The notes below the pieces were generated by a model. That model was not told where the DNA came from, did no database searches, and was given only the letters and a program-made list of their open reading frames with translations. From NCBI GenBank assembly GCA_014843695.1, contig CM026397.1:37359858-37423857 (forward strand): 64,000 nucleotides of DNA. Reading direction: 5' to 3'. Made by a program: the position numbers and the translations under genes. The DNA comes from Archivesica marissinica (lineage: Eukaryota; Mollusca; Bivalvia; Venerida; Vesicomyidae). Positions 55,373-64,000 of this stretch are shown in pieces. Position 1 is the stretch's first letter. Each line of letters starts with the position of its first letter.

Positions 55373-56358
55373 GTTTCATTATCATGCTGCAACTATAAAA
55401 GTAATAAATACTTCATCGAAACACTGCTAAGCTCATCACGTGCGGTTCACTGTAGTCCCACTTCGTGGCTCCTGTTACACCTTCTGGCATTCTGTTGTAT
55501 GAGAACTGAAATGCACGTGATAAGAACCACGGCATGTTGGACTAGCTTCATTGCAGTTTAAAGTTGCACCTAGCTTGGGTTCCAGTCTGTCGATTTTTCA
55601 CTTTTTAACTTCTGGCAAAATGACAGCCTGGGGAAACTGGATTTCCGATCATAGCGCTATCTACTTACACCCACTTTTATGAGGGTGTAGATTTAAAGAA
55701 CGACAACTCTTCTCGACAAGAAAATATCGCTAAATATAGAAACAGAATTCTATCGCCTAACAGGCACGATTATACACAATCATTTCCGAATATACACGAA
55801 TGCTCCCATAGACTCATTTACATTGCAAACATATAATGTCCCGTTTCTGTGTTATATCGACGAGACGACTTAAATATTGAGTAAATATGTCAAATCAGAC
55901 GCACATTGTACTTTTTAAAACTAAGTTATCATTCCGTTGACCTGTAAACAATGGAGGCCAATTATAAAGTTTTATCAACATTGCAGTGCCTCGCTTTCGA
56001 TTCAAGTACGTCATTAATTAAGTCACGTGTTAATAGACCTATTAATAGGATTAATGCGAGTCAATAATTACACAGACAATCCCCCACTTTTCCCCAGGCC
56101 AATTAATAGTCTCAGTGTTAAGATATATTTATTTGACGGACGAAAGGCAACATATATCGATGCCTATCTCAGGCTAAGTCGCAACAGCTTCGGTTATATG
56201 GTGACTTTCCAGCCATTACTGGTGGCTCTCCGATTAGTATTTCATGCACCAGGGTAGAACCACAGACCTACCGCAAACCAGCTGGATAGCTTCCTCACAT
56301 GAAATGCTACAAACATAAGTAAAGAGTTAGAAAACGGAATTTAAAAAATTGTGCAAAT
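55373..56358. other. Unique stretch, no recognised gene
   Basis: ORFs of 76-78 codons are present but carry no motif. Nothing else supported. Confidence 0.4.
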
Positions 56359-57822
56359 TGACCTGTCCGTTATAGGGTTCTATGACCTGTCCGTTATAGG
56401 GTTCTATGACCTGTCCGTTATAGGGTTCTATGACCTGTCCGTTATAGGGTTCTATGACCTGTCCGTTATAGGGTTCTATGACCTGTCCGTTATAGGGTTC
56501 TATGACCTGTCTGCTATAGGGTTATATGACCTGTCCGTTATAGGGTTCTATGACCTCTCCGTTATAGGGTTCTATGACCTGTCCGTTATAGGGTTCTATG
56601 ACCTGTCCGTTATAGGGTTCTATGACCTGTCCGTTATAGGGTTATATGACCTGTCTGCTATAGGGTTCTATGACCAGTCCATTATAGGGTTCTATGACCT
56701 GTCTGCTATAGGGTTCTATGACCTGTCCGTTATAGGGTTCTATGACCTGTCCGTTATAGGGTTCTATGACCTGTCCGTTATAGGGTTCTATGACCTGTCC
56801 GTTATAGGGTTCTATGACATGTCTGCTATAGTGTTCTATGACCTGTCTGCTATAGGGTTCTATGACCTGTCCGTTATAGGATTCTATGACCTGTCCGTTA
56901 TAGGGTTCTATGACCTGTCCGTTATAGGGTTCTATGACCTGTCTGCTATAGGGTTCTATGACCTGTCTGCTATAGGGTTCTATGACCTGTCCGTTATAGG
57001 GTTCTATGACCTGTCTGCTATAGGGTTCTATGACCTGTCTGCTATAGGGTTCTATGACCTGTCCGTTATAGGGTTCTATGACCTGTCTGCTATAGGGTTC
57101 TATGACCTGTCTGCTATAGGGTTCTATGACCTGACCGTTATAGGGTTCTATGACCAGTCCGTTATAGGGTTCTATGACCTGTCCGTTATAGGGTTCTATG
57201 ACCTGTCCGTTATAGGGTTCTATGACCTGTCTGCTATAGGGTTCTATGACCTGTCTGCTATAGGGTTCTATGACCTGTCCATTATAGGGTTCTATGACCA
57301 GTCCGTTATAGGGTTCTATGACCTGTCTGCTATAGGGTTCTATGACCTGTCTGTTATAGGGTTCTATGACCTGTCCATTATAGGGTTCTATGACCTGTCC
57401 ATTATAGGGTTCTATGACCTGTCCATTATAGGGTTCTATGACCTGTCCATTATAGGGTTCTATGACCTGTCCGTTATAGGGTTCTATGACCTGTCCGTTA
57501 TAGGGTTCTATGACCTGTCCGTTATAGGGTTCTATGACCTGTCCGTTATAGGGTATGACCTGTCTGCTATAGGGTTCTATGACCTGTCCATTATAGGGTT
57601 CTATGACCAGTCCGTTATAGGGTTCTATGACCTGTCTGCTATTGGGTTCTATGACCTGTCTGTTATAGGGTTCTATGACCTGTCCATTATAGGGTTCTAT
57701 GACCTGTCCATTATAGGGTTCTATGACCTGTCCATTATAGGGTTCTATGACCTGTCCGTTATAGGGTTCTATGACCTGTCCGTTATAGGGTTCTATGACC
57801 TGTCCGTTATACGGTTCTATGG
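56359..57822. repeat. 24-bp minisatellite, about 61 copies, stop-free
   Basis: The unit is GACCTGTCCGTTATAGGGTT plus CTAT. Variation is almost confined to CCGTTA, CTGCTA and CCATTA. The plus frame 56351-57832 (493 codons) encodes DLS(V/A/I)IGFY repeats. One unit near 57550 has lost three bases and so keeps frame. No start context or flanking exon supports translation. Confidence 0.97.
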
Positions 57823-57832
57823 AGATTCATAA

Positions 57833-58865
57833 TGCATGGTCGTATGTTAAAAACAAGCAACGGTTGAGACTGAACTACGGAAAATTTCGTTCCCTCGCTT
57901 GAAACAGGAATAAGGAAAATTGTGTGTGCAAATGTGACATGTGTTATAAGGATCTAGGATCCTGGTTTTATGAACATTCATACGGCATGGTCGGATGTTA
58001 TGATAAAGCAACGATTGAGGCCGAGCTATGGTTCGCTAAAACAGTTGTCCATACTCCTGCAGTGTAGCAATACCAAGCAATAACTATAAATGCACCTCAA
58101 CAGCCAAATGGGCACTGTCAGCTACCCCCCACCCCACCCCGGGCATCTAGCCGTTATGATTGTGCCCTTTAGGCAAGGCAATTAAATTCCACATTGCAAA
58201 CTAACAAACAAACTACAAACGTAAACATATAGAAGAACAAGAAACGCAATATAAGATGTACACAATTTTAATGGCTAATACAAATTATGATAAAGTCTAC
58301 ATCCGTTATATCAAAGTCTACATCCGTTATATCAAAGTCTACATCCGTTATATCAAAGTCGGTTATCCCTTTACTCAACGAAAGTAGTATTTATGTTATG
58401 AAGTCAGTCCAGAGAAAATGTGGTTTCCCTAATCCAACACTTAAGATTGCAGAGACCTGCATGTAAATACATTCTGGGCCAAGATTAGATTTCTTTGCGT
58501 GAATCAATGCCTGAAATTAGTAATGAAAAAGTAAAAGTAATGACTTTTGACCAACGGATTATGTTTCAAAAAGCAGTAACAATGCACAAAATTTTGACGC
58601 CCAGATATTTAAATATGTTCAAGACAAAATGTAAATTATGGATACCACAACTTTTTAATCGGTAGAACCTAGAAAGTTACATATATATGATTGTCAGTTG
58701 AGAACTAATTAAGTCACCCTCTATAAATAAAGAAATCTATCATTCAACATTGATATAGGCCTACCAGCTAATTGTGTGACATATATTTTTGTTGGAAAAT
58801 GCATATATTATGAAAAGCATATTTACCACAATTATGGAAATGAATTATAGGCAAAAACTTTAAAT
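57833..58865. other. Flanking unique DNA with a 21-bp triplet repeat
   Basis: CAAAGTCTACATCCGTTATA occurs three times at about 58290-58358. GTTATGATAAAGCAACG near 57990 partly repeats the sequence at 57845. No gene seen. Confidence 0.5.
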
Positions 58866-59935
58866 TTACCCGATCAAAGGTGTGCCGATCGAAGGTGTAC
58901 CGATCGAAGGTGTACCGATCGATGATGTGCCGATCGATGGTGTACCAATCAAATGTGTACCGATCGATGGTGTACCGATCGAAGGTGTGCCGATCGAAGA
59001 TGTGCCGATTGAAGATGTACCGATCGAAGGTGTACCAATCAAAGATGTACCGATTGAAGGTGTTCCGATCGAAGGTGTGCCAATTGAAAGTGTACCAATT
59101 GAAGGTACCGATCGAAGGTGTACCGATCGAAGGTGTACTGATCGAAGGTGTACCCATCGAAGGTGTGCCGATCGAAGATGTGCCGATCGAAGGTGTACCG
59201 ATCGAAGGTGTACCCATCGAAGGTGTGCCGATCGAAGATGTACCAATCGAAGGTGTACCGATTGAAAGTGTACCGATCGAAGGTGTACCGATTGAAAGTG
59301 TACCGATTGAAAGTGTACCGATCGAAGGTGTACTGATCGAAGGTGTACCGATCGAAGGTGTACCGATCGATGATGTGCCGATCGATGGTGTACCAATCAA
59401 ATGTGTACCGATCGATGGTGTACCGATCGAAGGTGTGCCGATCGAAGATGTGCCGATTGAAGATGTACCGATCGAAGGTGTACCAATCAAAGATGTACCG
59501 ATTGAAGGTGTTCCGATCGAAGGTGTGCCAATTGAAAGTGTACCAATTGAAGGTACCGATCGAAGGTGTACCGATCGAAGGTGTACTGATCGAAGGTGTA
59601 CCCATCGAAGGTGTGCCGATCGAAGATGTGCCGATCGAAGGTGTACCGATCGAAGGTGTACCCATCGAAGGTGTGCCGATCGAAGATGTACCAATCGAAG
59701 GTGTACCGATTGAAAGTGTACCGATCGAAGGTGTACCGATTGAAAGTGTACCGATTGAAAGTGTACCGATCGAAGGTGTACTGATCGAAGGTGTACCGAT
59801 CGAAGGTGTACCGATCGAAGGTGTACCGATCGAAGGTGTACCGATTGAAAGTGTACCGATCGAAGGTGTACTGATCGAAGGTGTACTGATCGAAGGTGTA
59901 CCGATCGAAGGTGTACCGATCAAAGATGTGCAGCT
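58866..59935. repeat. 15-bp minisatellite, about 70 copies, with 448-bp duplication
   Basis: The unit is CCGATCGAAGGTGTA with scattered changes (GATTGAAAG, AATCAAA, GATCGATG). A block is duplicated with 448-bp spacing (GATGATGTGCCG at 58921 and 59369). A 13-bp unit (GAAGGTACCGATC) shifts the frame once per block. Frames are open on both strands (VPIEG on plus, GTPSI on minus) because neither strand of the unit carries a stop. Confidence 0.97.
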
Positions 59936-60099
59936 ACACATTTATCGGCAATTAACCAACAATAATAATTATTTTTTAAATCACAGTTTTGTATATAAAT
60001 GTTATTTTTGTGCTACATTTAATACCGGTAAATGCTAAATATGATATTACATTGTTTTTTATCATATCACAAATATAACAGACAATAGCAACGTATTCT

Positions 60100-60325
60100 A
60101 GTATGCATCTCTGTATGTAGGTGACCTGTAACTCACTATAAAGTATATATGATATGTATTCTGGGATGTATCTATATATGTAGTTGACCTGTAACTCACT
60201 ATAAAGTATATATGATACGTATTCTGGGATGTATCTATATATGTAGTTGACCTGTAACTCACTATAAAGTATATATGATACGTATTATGGGATGTATCTA
60301 TATATGTAGGTGACCTGTAACTCAC
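60100..60325. repeat. 63-bp tandem repeat, about 3.5 copies
   Basis: The unit includes GACCTGTAACTCACTATAAA followed by GTATATATGATACGTATTCT. CTGGGAT markers are at 60161 and 60224. Confidence 0.92.
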
Positions 60326-60416
60326 AACTTCAGCAGTCTATGGTCCTTTCTACAATGTTCCAACTATATATCCATTCGCAGGTTGCTAGCACTGGTCAGT
60401 GCCGAAGGGACCGCTG

Positions 60417-62078
60417 TGTAGACGGGCGTGATAGAGATATATATCTGGAACTCCATCCCAACTATTCAGAGCTGTAACTCTATTCCAGCTTTTTGCTCGA
60501 AGCTAGACCCTATTCCAACTATTCGAAGCTGGAATCCGATTTCAACTATTCCCAGCTATAACTCCATTCCAGCTATTCGAACCCTGGAACTCCATTCCAG
60601 CTATTCGAACCCTGGAACTCCATTCCAGCTATTCGAACCCTGGAACTCCATTCCAGCTATTCGAACCTGGAACTCCATTCCAACTATTCGAAGCCGTATT
60701 TCTATTCCACCTATCCGATGCTGAAACCCTATTGTTGCTATACGTATGTGTGTGCAAACATACCACGTAACATAAAGTTCGGTTTGAAGGGGTTTTCTGT
60801 ATAGAGGGAATTTCATAATGGGGTACGTATAAATAATTTGATTAATTTTTAGTGTACAATAGATTATACTGAAAAAGTAGCCGAAAGTTTGTTTAAAAGA
60901 ATAGTCAATAGAGAAAAATAGGGAACCGAACCAAGAAATTTGATCGATTTGGAGGAAATATTAACTTAGTGGTTCCGGGTTTTGAGGGGTTTCACTGTAC
61001 TATGTTTCAACTATATGCAATTAGCATTGTTCAATTAAGAAATAATATTAGTCTTTCAGTTATTTAGTGGTGAATAAAACACGGTTTGGAGTTGTGACGC
61101 ATGAGAATTAACCATGCAGGCCATAAGCCTAAGTGGTTAATTCCGGCAATCAGAACGACAAACCATGTTTTGTTCCACAATAAATAACACAAATACAAAT
61201 AGTATTTCCATTCTAACATGACCATAATATTTAAAAAGCACAAAAATAATTGGTGTTATATTTAAGAAAGCGTAAATGACATTACAAAAATGCTAGTAAA
61301 ATGACGCCACGTTGGACATCACGCGCTAAACCATTTTGTTTATTGCAGATTTAAACACAGTAAATTTCTTCTTTGTGTATACAGACAAAATACCGAGTCA
61401 TGTTAGAATGTTTGACAAAAAATGATGGCACCTGTCACCTGTTGATCAGGTCCGATTAATTTGGCACGGCCGGGATACTGATCATAGTAGTTTTATACGT
61501 TGGAAAAATCTGAGATACAAAGAGGCTGGGACTTAAAGATACGGAACTCTCGCAGATTGTTGGAAAGAAAGAGGATGAACAAATAGCCCATGAAGAACGA
61601 GCTGCGGGCAGGAAGAGAAAAACATATGCTTGAATGCACGAAGGAAGAAACTGCACTGAAAGAGAACAGGAGGAACGAGAGGCAGCCATAATACCATATT
61701 AAGGCACAAAAAAAGGATTAACTCATTGGAAATGATATGGGGATATGTCATGAATTTTTGTCAACATTGAAATATGCTACGGGCATATAGTTGATACATA
61801 GTAGTGCCTAAGCTTTGGTCGGGGATGTTTGAATACACATACGTACAGCTGCAATAGGGTTCCAGCTTGGATAGTTGGAATAGAATTACGGCTTCGAACA
61901 GTTGGATTTGAGCTCCAAATTCGAATATCTAGAATAAAGTTACAGCTTGGAATAGTGGAAACAGGATTCCAGCTTGGAATAGTGGAATAGAGTCCTGCAA
62001 CGAACATGCTAAAATAGAGCTAGAGCTCCGAATAGTTGGAATAGTTCCAGATATATATCACCATCAAGCCCATCTACA
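60417..62078. mobile_element. Foldback-like DNA element with tandem-repeat inverted termini
   Basis: The left end TGTAGACGGGCGTGATAGAG and the right end (reverse complement TGTAGATGGGCTTGATGGTG) are followed on both sides by GATATATATCTGGAACT and then by degenerate repeats of CTATTCCAACTATTCGAAGC type. The similarity reaches about 300 bp inward to ACGTATGTGTGT. The interior (about 60770-61830) has a hairpin and an E/K/R-rich broken reading stretch near 61540-61690. No intact transposase. Confidence 0.75.
61064..61187. mobile_element. Imperfect hairpin inside the foldback-like element
   Basis: AGTGGTGAATAAAACACGGT is mirrored by ACCATGTTTTGTTCCACAAT, around a GGCC-containing centre. It shares AGAACGACAAAC and a following ATTCTAACA(C/T)GAC motif with the hairpin at 1710-1869, suggesting a related family. 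Confidence 0.5.
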
Positions 62079-62210
62079 TAGAGGTTCCTTCGATGATAGC
62101 CAGTCTGGCAACTTGTGAATGGCTATAGAGTTGGAACATTGCACCATAGCCTGCTGAAGTTGTGAATAATAGCTCACATAAATAGAGAAACATCTCAGAA
62201 TATGCATCAT

Positions 62211-62372
62211 ACAGACGGATCTGTAGTCCAGTGGTAACACACTGGACTGGTAATCCAGGGATCATAGGTCTGTATCATGGCACTATCCTCCAAAATCTAA
62301 AATGACTAATCTCTTCATGAGGCCTCGCTCATATGGGCAACCGGTAGCGACGATAAATACACATAAAACACA
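62211..62372 (+). mobile_element. SINE family A, internally deleted copy
   Basis: The tRNA head AGACGGATCTGTAGTCCAGT with ACTGGACTGGTAATCCAGGG is fused, through a deletion, to the tail CTAAAATGACTAATCTCTTC...CGGTAGCGACGATAAATA. It lies 200 bp from the full copy at 62588. Confidence 0.85.
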
Positions 62373-62470
62373 CACAATACGCATCACGGAGTTAGAGAGG
62401 CCCAGATGATGCAACAACAAATACACATAAAACACACACACAATACGCATCACGGAGTTACAGAGGCCCA
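62373..62470. repeat. Two-copy repeat of about 68 bp
   Basis: CACAATACGCATCACGGAGT followed by TA(G/C)AGAGGCCCAGATGAT occurs twice, starting in the tail of the deleted SINE. Confidence 0.8.
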
Positions 62471-62534
62471 GATGATAGAGTGCTGCTGAAACATATAGAA
62501 TTTCAGATTATACGGTCAATTAACATTAGTAGTA

Positions 62535-62587
62535 TAAAAACATGATGAAACTTTTAAAACATGATGAAACTTTTAAAACATGATGAA
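62535..62587. repeat. 19-bp repeat, three copies
   Basis: TAAAACATGATGAAACTTT occurs nearly three times just left of the full SINE. Confidence 0.85.
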
Positions 62588-62878
62588 CAGACGGATATGT
62601 AGTCCAGTGGTAACACGCTGGACTGGTAATCCAGGGATCGCAGGTTCGATCCCCCGTCTGACCCTAATAAAATTAACAGTCTTTCAGATGGGACATTAAA
62701 CCGAGGTCTCGTGTCGGTGCTTTACACCGTGCACGTAAAAGAACCAGAGGAGATTCTGGAATGGGTCTCTATCTGTATCATGCACTATCCTCCAAAATCT
62801 AAAATAACTAATCTCTTCAGGAGGCGTCGCTCATATGGGTAACCGGTAGCGACGATAAATAAACGTAAAAACACACAT
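62588..62878 (+). mobile_element. SINE family A, full-length tRNA-derived copy
   Basis: The 291-bp element is flanked by AAAACATGATGAA at 62575-62587 and 62879-62891, a likely 13-bp target duplication, although the left flank also has a local 19-bp repeat of similar sequence. The head 62589-62659 folds as a tRNA: AGACGG pairs with CCGTCT, the A box is TAGTCCAGTGG, the B box is GGTTCGATCCC, and the CTGGA/TCCAG stem holds loop CTGGTAA (anticodon GGT, threonine-like). The body runs to CGATAAATAAACGTAAAA. Copies or parts occur at 6905, 50796 and 62211. Confidence 0.92.
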
Positions 62879-63153
62879 AAAACATGATGAAACGACACTT
62901 TTAAAACGTGTAGATCACAAGCCTTACCCGATACGTACCTTAAACTGGTACTCGTATAGTCTGCTGTATTAAGCTGAATTTAATTATGTCATTTTGCACA
63001 ATTATTGACAATTTAAAGTAAAAACTAACTGATTAATTATAATTATTATGTTTATCCAATTATTGGTTAAATATTTCAACTATCTTTTTCAATCGTTGGC
63101 ACAGGCCCGGCGGTATGTCTTTGATCAGGTAAATTTGCCGAATGAAAATCGCA

Positions 63154-63335
63154 CATAACAAGTGTGAAATACTGCTTATTACTAATGAATGAATGAATGA
63201 ATGGTGTTTTACGGCGCATCGATGCTTATACATAACAAGTGCGAAATACTGCTTATTACTAATGAATGAATGAATGAATGGTGTTTTACGGCGCATCGAT
63301 GCTTATACATAACAAGTGCGAAATACTGCTTATTT
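63154..63335. repeat. 77-bp tandem repeat with SINE-tail motif
   Basis: CATAACAAGTG markers lie at 63154, 63231 and 63308. Each unit has a GAAT run followed by GGTGTTTTACGGCGCATCGA, the reverse complement of a mollusc-style SINE 3' end (GCCGTAAAACACC plus ATTC run). A minus-strand SINE tail has apparently been duplicated. Confidence 0.85.
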
Positions 63336-63493
63336 ATACTGAAGGGAACTAAATGAGAAATTTAAAAAACGAAATATTTTACAACATAACGGAGCCAGTT
63401 ATATGCATAATGAAACAGGACTTTGACCAGACTTCGAGATAACCAGAGAATTTGACCTAAACGACTTTGAAACAAACGGATGTAGCCACAAAA

Positions 63494-63936
63494 CTACTCA
63501 ACAGTGCATTTGCGATGGCATGTCTGGAAGGCATTTCTAACTTTAGATTTGATTTTTTTCCATAGCCGTCTCAAACAGCCATGCCTCTTTTGTGCAACTG
63601 TTACAATCTCATCTTCAAAATCACCAAAATCCCACTCATCAGAACTACATGTCACAGACGATGCAGTTGACAGTGACATGCTAGATTGATCTGTATCCTC
63701 AGAACTACATGTCACAGACGATGCAGCTGACAGTGACTGGCTAGATTGATCTGTATCCTCAGAACTAGATGTCACAGACGATGCAGCTGACTGTGACCTG
63801 CTAGAATGATTTGTATCCTCAGTATCAGAACTCACGCCTGAGTCATCTTTGATGTTGCTAATCTGTTCTTGAGGTGGAGCTTCTTTGACTTTTAATGCAC
63901 CTAGAGCATCATCCACTTCTTCATCTCTTGTCACAG
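63494..63936 (-). CDS. Terminal exon of an unidentified Ser-rich acidic protein
   Basis: This looks like a 3' coding exon of a gene entering from the right edge. The acceptor TTCCACTTCTTGTAG ends at 63937 and the stop TAG is at 63496-63494, giving 146 codons plus a split codon. The reading begins VTRDEEVDDALGALKVKEAP and contains IKDDSGVSSDTED, then three copies of a 20-residue repeat (SSEDTDQSS...SAASSVTC) encoded by a 60-bp tandem repeat. Next come an acidic aromatic patch (DEWDFGDFEDEIV) and a basic tail (RRLWKKIKSKVRNAF). DSGVSS fits the DSGxxS pattern recognised by beta-TrCP when phosphorylated. The frame remains open upstream of the acceptor for some codons, so the start is uncertain. 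I do not recognise the family. Confidence 0.6.
63639..63819 (-). repeat. 60-bp coding tandem repeat, three copies
   Basis: Three 60-bp units inside the right-edge exon encode a 20-residue Ser/Thr/Asp-rich repeat. The copies differ by a few substitutions (Met/Gln/Arg and Ala/Thr changes) and keep the frame. This is one of the few arrays in the window that lies in plausible coding sequence. Confidence 0.8.
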
Positions 63937-64000
63937 CTACAAGAAGTGGAAATATTTTGCAACACATATTATTTGACAATGTTGAAACATACGACTCATA

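Noticed and set aside
58768..60038. VPIEG and GTPSI repeat proteins on opposite strands
   Set aside because: Both strands of the 15-bp array are open, and a 13-bp unit shifts the frame in each block, so coding is unlikely.
62589..62659. Functional tRNA-Thr gene
   Set aside because: The tRNA-like fold continues directly into a SINE body found at other sites and is flanked by a target duplication, so it is the SINE head.

Overview
The window is eukaryotic nuclear DNA, most likely from a mollusc and plausibly a bivalve. The reasons are an intron-rich animal gene, tRNA-derived SINEs with invertebrate-style tails, a decayed LINE, a Gypsy integrase remnant, several MITE-like elements and a very heavy load of minisatellites. 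The species cannot be named from the sequence. Well over half of the readable bases lie in tandem arrays, and one 1,000-N gap sits inside the largest array.

The one clearly identifiable gene is a phospholipid phosphatase (PLPP/LPP/wunen family) on the minus strand. I reconstructed seven coding exons from splice sites and conserved motifs: 37134-37224, 35393-35544, 33223-33433, 14561-14618, 12137-12194, 10721-10897 and 7550-7672. All junctions are GT-AG and the phases join. From the internal ATG at 37197 the frame gives 280 residues with all three lipid-phosphatase motifs (KxxxxxxRP, PSGH, SRxxxxxHxxxD). A second, unidentified gene enters at the right edge on the minus strand (terminal exon about 63494-63936). 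It encodes a Ser-rich acidic protein with a 20-residue repeat and a DSGVSS motif.

Layout: 1-7.5 kb holds a piggyBac-like MITE whose end has become a 46-bp tandem array, other minisatellites, a hairpin element, SINEs and a CRE-rich patch. 7.5-37.2 kb is the phosphatase gene. Each of its six introns carries its own unrelated minisatellite; the largest (61-bp unit, about 230 visible copies) fills most of an 18.6-kb intron and is interrupted by two DNA transposons. 37.4-45.7 kb holds three more arrays, including a 6.5-kb 28/38-bp array that is stop-free in all three plus frames. 45.7-53 kb holds a hairpin element, a LINE fragment, more arrays, a SINE copy and a Gypsy integrase tail. 53-64 kb holds AT microsatellites, arrays of 47, 24 and 15 bp, a foldback-like element with tandem-repeat termini, SINEs and the right-edge gene.

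The most unusual point is the link between minisatellites and splice sites. The intron 6 array starts at the exon 6 donor and its units repeat the GTAAGT donor about 40 times. The exon 4 acceptor with part of exon 4 is itself tandemly repeated. The arrays of introns 2 and 3 begin 16 and about 34 nt after their donors. The very long reading frames in the arrays are by-products of stop-free repeat units, and I do not call them genes.
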